Shown: one piece after another, positions 34,401-43,589 of the stretch
Layout: every line of letters begins with the position of its first letter
Position numbering within the stretch: the first letter of the stretch is position 1
Position numbers and translations under genes: made by a program
The notes under the pieces: generated by a model
Told to the model about the DNA's origin: nothing
The model's database searches: none
Seen by the model: only the letters and a program-made list of their open reading frames with translations
Origin: Symbiodinium natans
Lineage: Eukaryota > Sar > Dinophyceae > Suessiales > Symbiodiniaceae
Assembly: GCA_905221605.1 (NCBI GenBank)
Contig: CAJNDS010002391.1
Span: forward strand, 186,001 to 250,000
DNA: 64,000 bases
Direction of reading: 5' to 3'

Positions 34401-37400
34401 CATGCTCATGCGCAGATCACTTTCTATAGCAGTTGATTTTCGAGGGTGCAGGGTGTTTGAATTGAAATTGGGCAATCCTACATACAGAGTCTCGGCTTAG
34501 GCCCGTGAATCAGAACGAGCCTAAAGCCCAATCCAACGCAGGGGTGAGGGCTTAGGGATTGGGTCTTAATTGGTTCAGGGGAGAAGGGGAGAGCCAGCAC
34601 GGGAGGTGACCGAGATCCAGGCCCAGTCAGAGGCGGAGCCAGAGACGCTTGGGGCAGATTTGGCACAAGGGCCGAGCTGAGGAGTCGAGGATTAAGTGGG
34701 ATCCGGTGCTCTAGGGCCGCCGTAGAATGAGGGTTCAGAACTCGTCATACCTTTCAGAGAGTGAGGTGACCCCACACGTCTCCGCCCACTTCCATAACCC
34801 CTCTGTGTGCCCAGGAAGGCGCTGCTGGAGGGCATTGAGGCGGATCTTGAGGAGCTCTGGGGTCAAACGGCAGGGCTCTACTGGTTTGGGTGTTGTTGCT
34901 GCTTTCTTGGGGGGGGGGGGTTTGCAGTATTGGTTTCCATCGAGTGAGCGGATAAGCTTTTCCGCATTTCGAGATTGGAACCTTCCAGCGTAGAGAGTAG
35001 CCGACAGGAGTCGGAGTAACCAAGGGGAGTCCAAGCCAGCTGAGCTCCTTGAGGGGACTAAGCTCCTCGCTGCCCCCTTCGTGTTGTCCCAAGCGCAACG
35101 GTGCTGTAGTGCTTGTGATGGAGCCAGTTGTGGCTTAGGGTCAGAGTTCACAGTTCCAGGCCCCCGATTCTGCCAAGCATTCTCCCAAATTACTACACAC
35201 CGGCCTCGGTGCTAAAGCACATTGACAAAACTCCCAACCTGAAACAGCTCCATAAAGAGATTTGTCAAAAAAACCGAAAGGCCCGGGACCCTGACCCTCC
35301 CAGGAGCTGAAGCCGGAGGAGGCCGAGGGTTCGCCGGCCTGGAGCCACTCGACACAGGGAGAACCTCTCTGATGTTTTGTGTTGGGAGCTTCAGGGTTGA
35401 GGGGTGTCACTCGGAGTTTAAGATGAAGGTATCTAGCGTGGTTTTGGCTGTGGGCTTGTGGTCGTTTGGGTTCCGACGCGTGCTTGAAACAGGCTTCATG
35501 AAGGGTTTTGGAAGACGAGCAGAGTGTGTAGTGCGTTGGGCTTTGGGTGCAGTTTCAGAGGCAGAATCAAGATGATCCTTCTTGGGCACCGGCTGGCAGC
35601 AGCTTTCAACCGAAGCCTCTCTAGCAATGGGACATCCCGAGCTTCTCTTGGGAGAAGGCCTCGTCTCGGAAACTTCGTTCTCCTATCGTTCCTGCATGTG
35701 CCTGGAGCATCCCAAATATCCTGAGCCCCAAGCCTTAAGACAACTGACGATCTGCAGCCACCTTGTCCCCTTGCTTGTTTGGCCTGTTTGTTCCGTTCTC
35801 ACTTTAGCTTGCACAGCGCAGCGTTGAGGTTTCGAAGGGGGTCGCGTTTTGGCCCCAAAGTGTTCGACATTGTGCTGTGAACCCTCGAGCGCAAGAGCCC
35901 AAAGCCAAGGTGTCAAGAGGTACGGCGACGAGGGTGTCTATGCCCCAGATGCCAGGAGGGCTGCTTAGGGCACCCTGAGAGCACCCGAGCTTTCACCTCG
36001 ATATCCTGAACCACAAAAAACTGTCTGCGCCTACACCTCATACCCAACCTTCCTCCTGCGTTTCTGACGTTCCCCCGCTCCTCTGAGTTGTCTGGCCAGT
36101 TATGCAGACCTCGTCGTCAAAGGAAGACTCTGAGTAGTCTGGCCGACTACGCATAGGCGCACATGTGCATGTCGGTGTGTCGTGGTCAAAGGAAGCGGCC
36201 GCCCAACACCACAAACCCCTCCCACCCATGACTTCAAAGGCCCGAATGCCATGGGCCAAAGCCAGCAGCAAGGCTGTATGCCCTCTGCCCCTAAACTCCC
36301 TCGTCCTTGCACCCAGTCTCTGAAGGTCTATAGGGAACAATGGGCTCTCCGGCAAAGTCCAGGTCTACACTGCGGGTGATGGCACGAAGTCGCTGCGCAC
36401 CACGGCGGTGCGGTCGCTAATTTGGCCTGGTCCGGGGCTCCCAGCTCAGGTTGTAGGGGCTAAGGGTTCAGTGAGTTGTGGTTTAAGGTCTAAGGACTTT
36501 TCGGGATTCGGGGTTTGAAGTTGTGTGTCTTGGGGTTTTAACGTGTTGGGATTTGCGAGTCCAGAGTTTAAGGTTTCGGGTTTGTTCATAAATATGCATG
36601 GGCTGAGAAGCTTCATGGGGCAGGTGCAAGGTGTTTGCAAGTGAGAAGACTCATGCGGCAGGTGCAATGTTGTTGAAGTGTTTTGGCACGTCTTCGAAGG
36701 GCCCACGTATGCTTCATTCACAAGCTTCGTTCGTGTTGGTTTATGCCCTGCTGTCGGATCTTGTGTACCTGGCAGTCCATGGTGGTCACCATTTCACTTT
36801 GGTCGTTCTGCAGACGATGGTACAGCATGGGTTCGACTTTGACTTTGCCAGTCCAAGAGGTCATGCTCCCATAAAACTCCGAGTCAGATTTTTGGTTTCG
36901 TTGCTTCGAATGACTTTAGTTGCTGTGCTTTTTGGGTGTGACTGTGCGTCATACTCTCTGTGTGTGTGTGTGTGTGTGTGTGTGAGATTTTGATAAACCC
37001 CAACATTCCGATCTGCGAAGCTTCCATGAGAAGAAAAACTCCGTGTTGAAGCTGCCGAGCTTGACTCCGAACCCCAACCTTCAGGCTTGCTCGAAGGTAG
37101 TGAAATCCTGATTCGGTCCTGCAGCAATCTCTCGCCTACCGGATGCAGTGAGGTGCGATTACTGTGGTCAAGGGCTCCAAGTACGCCAACCTGTATGCCG
37201 CTTGGATCTGCACTCGCTTCAGTTCCGTTTTGCGTTTGTTTTTCTTCAGCTTTCAAGACATCGAGCGCGCCGAAGCATAACTGCAGCAAGAGTTGGGAAA
37301 GTGCAGGGGTTCCCACAGTCCATTCTCAACGTTTAAGGAGGGTTTGGGGGCTTCAGCAGACGCGCGCCCTCTCGGCACCCTCTTTGTGGCGATCCGAGGT

Positions 37401-39050
37401 GGGCTCGGCCATGAAGTGTGGCACCATGGTGGGCCCAGACAAGGCCTTCAGAAAGCCGCAACATCGATTTTCTTGGCGGTGTTGAGAAGCCCTTCTCGGG
37501 GCTGTGACCTTCAGGATTCAGTGGCCTACGAAGCTGGGCCAGAGTGGGGAGGGGTCGGCAAGCAGATTCGTCTTTGCAGGGCGTCAGAAGAAGAAGCGGA
37601 GTCGAGAGCCCCAGAAATCGAAACTGCCAGGAGACTGGGCTTCCCCTTCGCGGGACGAACCCACTCATGCCACTGGCGCGCGGTGCCCCAGCGGGTCGTA
37701 GTCGTAGTCGTGGCAAGCTGTCACGGGCGAGTCACGCGGGTCCTACAAGGAGCGGCCCGTCCGACTTACCGAATGACAGTGGTGGCATGTTGGACATCTC
37801 TGCAGTTGTGAAATCTGTGAATCTGTGGTTTCCGGGCCTGTTTCCGTCGAGGGGTTGCGCGAGGAAGCCTAGGCCAGTGCCCCGAATCATTGTTGCGTCA
37901 TTGCATCAGCTGGAGCAGCATGGTGCTTCCTCCGGGTACTGCAGCCGAAATACCGCTTCTTCGGGACTGTGTGCTCAATGGGACTGGCTAAACTTTCGGC
38001 ACACAGCTCAAGCTCGGCAACCTTCACACCAGCTAGGGCTATCTTAGCATCTTCGGGCCTGCGAGTGTAGGGTTCCTTACATTACGGGCTCAAAGGGCTT
38101 CCAGGGCTTGAAAGGCTTAGGTTTGCGAAGGCGGCTTTGGGGGCTCATGTGCCGTCCTCTTCCAGGCCGGATGACATCATGGATGAGCCGGCAGATTTCG
38201 AGGAGCATGATGAGCCCAATCCCATCCAGGAGACTGGCGGGAACTCAGGGTTTGGGGATTTGGGATTTCAGGGGGTGGGGGGGAGGGTGGGGGGGGGGGG
38301 GTTGAATTAAGGATGTTCGTCCAGGGAGCAGTGTTGCACCGGGGTTCATGGCTTAGAGTTTTAGGGCTTTGAGCTTTGGACTCATGCCCGAAGCGGCTTT
38401 GTGCAGCAGCCCCCCCGTTGGTGGTATGGGCTGGTCACGGATCATGTAGACAGAGAACTGCGTCACATGGATTCCTCAGGACCCTACCTTGCTACGTGAG
38501 CAGCAAGTTTGCAGCAGCTTAACAGTCATCTTTTCGGAATGAGTTCGGCAAGGACGTGCAAATCGAAACCTGAATCGTGGGCCCTTCTCTAAGCCTGTTT
38601 TTGAGTGCAACAGTCCCGAGCTACCCCAAACCCCCTCAAGCCTGTGACCAGCCAGCCATCAGCCCGTCAGGACGAAGCAGAGAGTGACAAGGTGGGCGGA
38701 CAAAGGTTGACTTCGGGTTCAGGGTTGAGAGCCTTAGGTGGGTTGCAGAGTACCCTCATTTTTAGGCTGGACGTTAAACACTTCTTCAAGCCCCGAAGTT
38801 GTGATCATAAGATGCTTTTGCAGCCCAAGCATCAGTTTCAAGGTGTGTCTGACGTTGACGCCCCTCCCCAAATCCTGATCCTCGGCCCTAGATGGCTCCA
38901 AGCCACTCCTGAAGCCCTGACTCCCTCCACTCTTGCCGAGGTCAGGCCATCCACCCCCATAAACCCCAAAACCCTGCACACCCGAAAGCCGATGCTGAAG
39001 TTCCCACTGCCTGCCAGGGCGATGTGGATGTGGAGGAAGAAGAGGGATGA
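25193..39050 (+). CDS. Radial spoke head protein RSP4/RSP6 (RSPH4A/6A family), multi-exon
   Basis: Axonemal protein of the radial spoke head, which transmits signals from the central pair to dynein. Conserved RSP4/6 blocks occur in order on the + strand: SLYNHI and EKPADAL (N-terminal helical domain), FVQNFLE, AAMFEWAGVGFGKQE, LRLWGKVLGTQGDYYIAE, EPRGQGANRCIYWVKSG, DPWVRLPHARASQIK, ARHMKRMMTGDL, REEHLLRAQIARIT, AWSVKRYGDEGVYT, TTAVRSLIWPGAITV, KGSKYANLY, and an acidic tail ending in TGA at 39048-39050. Exons I place: 25193-25248, 25808-25863, 26622-26648, 27061-27114 (tentative), 28167-28227, 28557-~28604, ~29020-29108, 29298-29345, 29790-29847, 30166-30214, 30557-30608, 31017-31086, 31293-31375, 31537-~31629, 34815-~34861, 35304-35343, 35910-35935, 36363-36429, 37153-37196, 37399-37443, 38166-~38236, ~38990-39050. 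The start-codon exon was not found, and a few linker exons are probably missing. Most donors are GC. Family identity is very secure; single boundaries are inferred. Confidence 0.9.
28167..29345 (+). CDS. RSP4/6 gene: exons for the FEWAGVG and WGKxLGT blocks
   Basis: 28167-28227 encodes KTLGFVQNFLE. The exon from 28557 encodes DAAMFEWAGVGFGKQE, the most diagnostic RSP4/6 motif. The next exon, from about 29018-29022 to 29108, encodes YHLAMSLRALAANTPGLDS and then LRLWGK. 29298-29345 continues VLGTQGDYYIAESSLQ. Donors are GC at 29109 and 29346. The end of the first exon would need either a GA donor at 28228 or a different junction, and the join between GKQE and VFRSYH has two possible acceptors. 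The blocks are certain; these two junctions are not. Confidence 0.88.
29790..31629 (+). CDS. RSP4/6 gene: central catalogue of conserved blocks
   Basis: Six exons join without frame conflict: 29790-29847 (ends DDVEPRGQG), 30166-30214 (ANRCIYWVKSGQ), 30557-30608 (FDPWVRLPHARASQIKA), 31017-31086 (ARHMKRMMTGDLAAAVV, then PWFPG), 31293-31375 (REEHLLRAQIARIT) and 31537 to about 31629 (VDEEAPVKNTLRVAEAAMDA). Codons split across introns restore Gly, Gln or Gly at the junctions exactly where homologues have them. Five donors read GC (29848, 30215, 30609, 31087 and 29346 before the block) and one reads GT (31376). Islands near 29545 and 29600 also look coding but do not match the family and are left out. 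Confidence 0.9.
31406..31446. repeat. TC dinucleotide microsatellite inside an RSP4/6 intron
   Basis: About 20 uninterrupted TC units in the intron 31376-31536, upstream of its acceptor. The pyrimidine run may serve as an unusually long polypyrimidine tract. Confidence 0.9.
32901..34334 (+). CDS. Ubiquitin-like domain plus RCC1/HERC-like repeat protein, intronless
   Basis: A single 477-residue frame from the ATG at 32901; 15 further codons are open upstream but start with GTG. Residues 1 to about 76 resemble a ubiquitin-like fold (LLRFRVALLSGRSEELEF, later FTQDGRALAGASSLE). From residue 87 there are eight full and one partial repeats of about 41 residues with the core AFAA(V/L)xxDGxVVTWGDPxYGGDS, as in RCC1-like blades; unit 5 has a 3-residue insertion. 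RCC1 propellers bind proteins or chromatin, and HERC proteins add a HECT ubiquitin-ligase domain, which is absent here, so calling it an E3 ligase would be unfounded. After about residue 452 the repeat stops and a Gly/Cys-rich tail follows, which might be a retained intron. The whole gene lies inside an intron of the RSP4/6 gene on the same strand. Confidence 0.85.
   Translation: MAVLLRFRVALLSGRSEELEFAANTSLVLVRRELECRLHVGRVNLFTQDGRALAGASSLETAGVEDGTTLTATIDPARIIGHRETPAFALIQVDGSVVTWGNPAYGGDSSAVQQQLSQVSQIRSSHGAFAAVCGQGHVVTWGDPRFGGDSSLVQHLLQGVRQLEASHGAFAAILDNGTVLTWGDSDVGGDSSHVQYELHEVTQVAATFGAFAALRRDGRVVTWGDPFYSSDSSSVQEKLVDVCQIKASGRTFAAVRGDGTVVTWDRRRLPTCGGDSRDVEDLLKEVQFIAATDQAFAALRADARVVTWGNRLYGAQGRLFENRLREVQHIQGSDRAFAALLKNGRVLSWGDPKYGGDDRFVRDELLDVVQIASSSAAFAAVRGDGTVVTWGDSEAGADSRVVQAQLKQVQHVTGSFQAFAAMLADGRVVTWGSAQSGGDGADVEQLRAAQEKNVCQGFGCCAGFSGWGEGGDPHFYV
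34815..37443 (+). CDS. RSP4/6 gene: C-terminal domain exons
   Basis: 34815 to about 34861 encodes KALLEGIEADLEELW (family match moderate). 35304-35343 encodes ELKPEEAEGSPAW; its last base joins 35910-35935 to read SVKRYGDEG. 36363-36429 encodes VYTAGDGTKSLRTTAVRSL and IWP, and 37153-37196 encodes AITVVKGSKYANLY. Across the junction this gives the family's WPGA...NxYVG signature. 37399-37443 (VGSAMKCGTMVGPDK) fits the next residues. Donors are GC at 35344 and 37197, and GT at 35936 and 36430. An acidic stretch near 37580 (ASEEEAESRAPEIE) may be a further exon, but its phase does not fit the simple model. Confidence 0.87.
36958..36985. repeat. TG microsatellite inside an RSP4/6 intron
   Basis: About 13 TG units within the intron 36430-37152. 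Confidence 0.9.
38166..39050 (+). CDS. RSP4/6 gene: acidic C-terminal tail exons and stop
   Basis: 38166 to about 38236 encodes PDDIMDEPADFEEHDEPN, matching the acidic EY..E.DP.xEEE region that ends RSP4/6 proteins. A small candidate exon at 38672-38692 encodes DEAESDK. The last exon, from about 38990, encodes ADAEVPTACQGDVDVEEEEG followed by TGA at 39048-39050. The DNA before it is the C/A-rich, CCCTAAA-like type typical of intron ends here. Acidic composition and position support the assignment; the exact acceptors are uncertain. Confidence 0.7.
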
Positions 39051-42000
39051 GGCAACTTTCTCGGAAGATCAGGGGGCTTTTTGCTCTTTCCATTTGAGCG
39101 CTTTTTTTGATTGCTAATGCTATACTTGACAGCATCTCTGTATATTCGAGTACAATCAGCACCTTCGCCATAATTCAAGTCTGCAGATGCCCGATGCCTC
39201 GAAGATGCGCTGAGAACTGTAACTTTCACGCTGTGCGACCTGCCCCGAGGGGCCCGTGGCCACGGCAAAGTCGTCACTTCCAGATGGGGGGTTGGGAATG
39301 GGTGACGGGAAAGAGGGGGTTGGGGGGTGGAGGAAGGGATGGAGTAGCCGAAGGCGGGGATTAGTCCCAAGCTCTACAGTTAGGCCGCATGCCGCGGTGC
39401 CGCGCTGGCCCTTCGCTCCGCCACGGTCCTTAGACATGCGGACGAGTTGCTCCAGTTGTAGGCATCACCCAAATTGTGTCATTGGCCACAGCCGGTTGCC
39501 GCGATCTTGTTCTGTTTAGGGTCGACCGGCACAATTGCGAGTCGGTGTGTTTGCTAGAACCTTTTGCAGCACGTCCCCCCCCCCTCCCCTCCCCTCCCCC
39601 CTTGCTGACCAGCCGAACTCAAGATAGAGTCCGAGAAGCCTCCTCCCTCACTCCTCCCTTCGCTGCGTTCCTAGATTGGGATTTAGGGTTTGGGCCGAGG
39701 GTGCCCGAAGGAAATCCGATCACAAGCGGGTTGCCTGTTCCTGCACGCAGGTCTCAGAAAAGAGGTGGGTTTCACCGGAACGAGAGACCGTTCTGTTGAA
39801 CACCAGCAATATCCACGAGCCTCAGAAATTCAGCGACGCTGGCATAGCATAGGCAAACATATTTAGATATCTATATATATATATATATATGTGTGTATAT
39901 CTACACAGAATTTACGTACGTATGTGTATGTATGCAATGAGTAAAGACGAATCAATATTTCTAGAATGTAAATATAAATTGATGCAGAATAGTAGGCTCC
40001 ATTGAGCATTGAGAGAAAGCAAGCTACCATCTAGGGTTGACAGTTGCGAGTCTGGGGGTTTAGGGTCCCCCACCGGCTCAAGGTGCTGAGGGGTTCGGGA
40101 AAAGGGTGTTTCGAGTTTCTTGCTTGTATGAAGGCTTTGCAGCTGTTCGTGGGGTGTTTTAGGGCTTGCGAGGCAGCCACTTGCCAAAAAGTCAGAGGCT
40201 CGTACGTCTCACCTACGAATGGAACATCGCATGCGCACATCCAAGAGTTCGGAGGGGCCGTGGAGTTGTTGGCAGTGCCAAAGTGCCAAAGTGCCAAAGG
40301 GCTGGTTCGGTCCAAAGCATTCAACTCTGAGCCGCAGACCGAAGCAACTTTTCTGCACTTCGTAGTTCCCCAACCCTGAGCTCAAAGCCCGAAGCTCTGC
40401 GGCCCTTTTACCTTGGGTCCAAACACACATTCCTCAACGTCTTCGTTGGTTCGGCGAAGGGCAGTCTTGCGTCCCGGTTAGGCTTCAGGTTCGGGTGCCG
40501 CGTATGTGTTGGGATACTTTACGTTACGCATGGCTGTATGGGTCAACGAATGAGGGTCAGATGTGCACCATCAAGCCTGCCCTTACACAACCCATGAGCA
40601 GCTGCAGTTCCCCTGAGCCCCTCCGCCCCCTTGGGCTTCAAGTCTCACCCAGGGAACCGGTGCAAAACTTGCACTCGACTGGATTTCGACTACTTGACCT
40701 GTGACCCAGAGACCAAAAAAAGGTTTGCTGCATCCATGAAGCTCCAAGAAGGGGGTTCAAAGTCGGCGGGTTGAGGGTCTCAGTTGCAGTTCAGGGGGGG
40801 CAGATATCCGGGGAGGGGTCTCTCCAGAGGCTGGCTCCATGGACGAGTTGTATCAAGCCCCTGCTAAAGACGTTGTCTCTAGCTCCTGCGGCTGTTTCGC
40901 TGGTACATGCTTGTGGTCTGTTTTGTGCTGTCGTCTACGCCGCTATAGACTGCAGACCACCAAAAATAGATCCTCTCCAGCAGGTCACCCGGACCTCATT
41001 TCTAATCCTCAGCAGAGCGGAAACCTTAAGATCCTTGGACGAGGCGCTGGTTGGCGCCCTCCGCCAGCGTCGGTCCGCTCTGCTGGCGTCGGCACCGCTG
41101 CAGCGGCTCGGTTCAGGGTTGAGAGGGCTTGGGCTGTATTCGCGTGGCATCTCCAAAGCCTATAACTTATATCGACCCATGACCTGCAAGTAAGTTTAGG
41201 GCTAGTGTTCGGGGCTGAGGTTTGGGTGTTGGGCTTTGCCCAAGCAAGCTTCAGGAGTGTAGAGGAAAGCCCTCAGTCTACGCGCTTTCGGTTGAAAGCC
41301 CATGCCAAGGCCTTTGACCCTCTCGCCTTTGAAGCAGCCTGGTGGCAACCAGGATGAGGACTCTGGGGTGTTGCGTTGTGAGATGTCGGTGTCTGAAAAC
41401 CGCATTCTCGCGATGACCATATTGAGCCATTGCAAGGCCTCCCCCTCCCACCTTTCCTGTCGATGTGGACTTGCGCGGCATCCGTTGAACTGAGTCTACC
41501 AATGACGGGAGGCAGAAATGGCCACTTTAATTGCAATGGGGTTCGCGTGTCAGGCTTGTGCTGCTTGGGTCAGTGATCTTAGTCTTGGGGTGTAGTCCAC
41601 ATCTATCAGGAAATGCTTGGAAGGCACCGGGTCCTTACACTCCAGGTACCGGCATCTCTTCGTGCTGCAGCCTTCTGCAGGCCCGCTTCGCACTGAACCA
41701 GTCGGAGGCAAACGGGCTGTTCTTTGTCTTTCTTCGGGCTCGGGAGTCCCCACCTCTCTCTTCCTCAGCGACATATTGATCTCTTGTGGCCCCCCCAAAC
41801 TTCAAAGCTCCCGCTTCCCTCGGCGCCCTGCAAACTCCAGAGCCTCATGAGCCCGCCAAACCCTTGATCTGAAGCTCCGGAAGGCTCGCTGCTGCTCCGC
41901 GGGCTCGTCTCCTTTGCCTTTGCAGGTGTGTGAGGCCTCCGGGACAGGGTCTTATATGGGACACCAGCCCCAAAGTTCTCTTCCAACCCGTATCTGTCGA

Positions 42001-43589
42001 GGCAGATGGGTCGAATCAACAACGTGGAGGGCTCTGAGGCTAGAACTCTTTGGGGTTCCATTTCGTTCCCGTTTGACCGCAGGAGCTGGCGAACCGCATC
42101 GGCAAGGGGATCGGCTCTCTGGCTCCCTACGGCTTCTGCTCGATGCCGCCAAGCCCTGAGCACCAAGCCCCCAAGCTCGAAGAGAGCGGGGGCATGAATT
42201 CAATCCCTCACAGCGGCAGGCGGCGAAAGCCAAGTCAAGTTTGGGGCTTGGGGATTTGTTTCTTGTGTGTCTTGGGTTGGAGGGAAAAGGAGGCTCGCAA
42301 GTTAAGAGGGCAATCTCTGCCCCTGAGCCCGAGCTTGGCTTTCTCAAGTCGTTTTGCCACGCTGGCCGGGTCCATCGGACCCGGTAAAGAACGATTTAAA
42401 GCATGCTGGTTTCGATGACTTTTCTGTGGCTCCTCCCTACCAGGGATCTAAATGACTTCGTTCAGTTCCTTCCTCGAACAGGGCGCCGACACCATGAGAA
42501 CGCACAGTCTTAGGCCCTGTGTCGGTGCTTCGGGCGCGGTCGGTGTTTGTAGGCTGTGGGGCTTTGAATATTGCTTTGAGAGTTGTTCTCACTCATCTAC
42601 CTTCTGTCCTCTGTTTTCAAATTTTGCAGATCACGGTGGGCCACAGACACTGCAGCGGAACGCTGCCATTCCAGGAAGCTCTCTGTTTCCAGGCAATGCT
42701 TGCCCCTTCCATAGGTCTGTCGTCAAACCCTACTAGGAGCAAAGGGCCATAGGGATGACCCTGAATGCCCCTAAGCCCCTGAATTGACAGAGCTGCAGTT
42801 GCAAAAGGAGTTCGCAAGGGTTGAGCTTACAAGGCTCCGAACTAGGCTATGAGAAATAGAAGAAACATAGTGAATGTAAGGGGTGCTCAGGCCACCTGTG
42901 GACAAGCCAGGGCTCCTGGAGCAATCCAAACCTTAGGGGGCTTCAGACGACGGCAACACATGCAGAGGAAAGAAGACCAGAAGGGTTTATGTGGGCATTC
43001 TTCTCTTCTGAAGCATGGTGGTGTTGGCGCTTTGAGCTACACAAGCTCTTGCCCCTCATGGCCGTACGCTGCTCAGACAAAGACGCCAGACACTGGAAAC
43101 TTTGCACGAGGCACTTAGAGCGAACCCTTGAGCTCCCAAAGCCTTCGTCCCAGAACCCTTAGAGAAGCTCAACGAAAAAAATCCCGACCGCATGCCGAGC
43201 CGGGTTGTGCCGAACATGGGCCTCAGAACACAAGCGCACCTCAGGAGCGAGGGTTTATGGGAAGTCCATGCGGTTTAGGGGGACGCGGTGGATTTCAGGT
43301 TTAGAAGTTTGGGGTCGTGGGGCCTGCGGCCTTCCTGCGATGCTGGACACACGAAGTGGTCGCAACAATGCCAACCATCGGCTCTTCCCCTGTCCCTGTG
43401 TGGGGGTCTGAAGTCTGTTTGGCCTTGTAGCATAGTAGCGATTCAGGAAACCTCCATCTGTATCAAGTCTGATGCGACGACCTGCCATGAAGTTTCAGTG
43501 GCTTGTGAGAAGCCATTTTGGCCGAGGGAGGCGCTGGCGTCATGATTGACAAGGAGATTAAGGAATCACTCCGTCGTTGGGCCTAGAAG
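39051..43589. other. Mostly non-coding region between RSP4/6 and the 213-bp array
   Basis: No complete gene seen. An AT/GT microsatellite lies at about 39868-39930. Two + strand coding-like islands stand out: about 41010-41100 (DEALVGALRQRRSALLASA) and 42083-42144 (ELANRIGKGIGSLAPYGF), the latter following a good CGCAG|G acceptor. Their family is unknown and they are not connected to a start or stop. The rest is G/T- and C/A-rich intron-like sequence. Confidence 0.4.
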
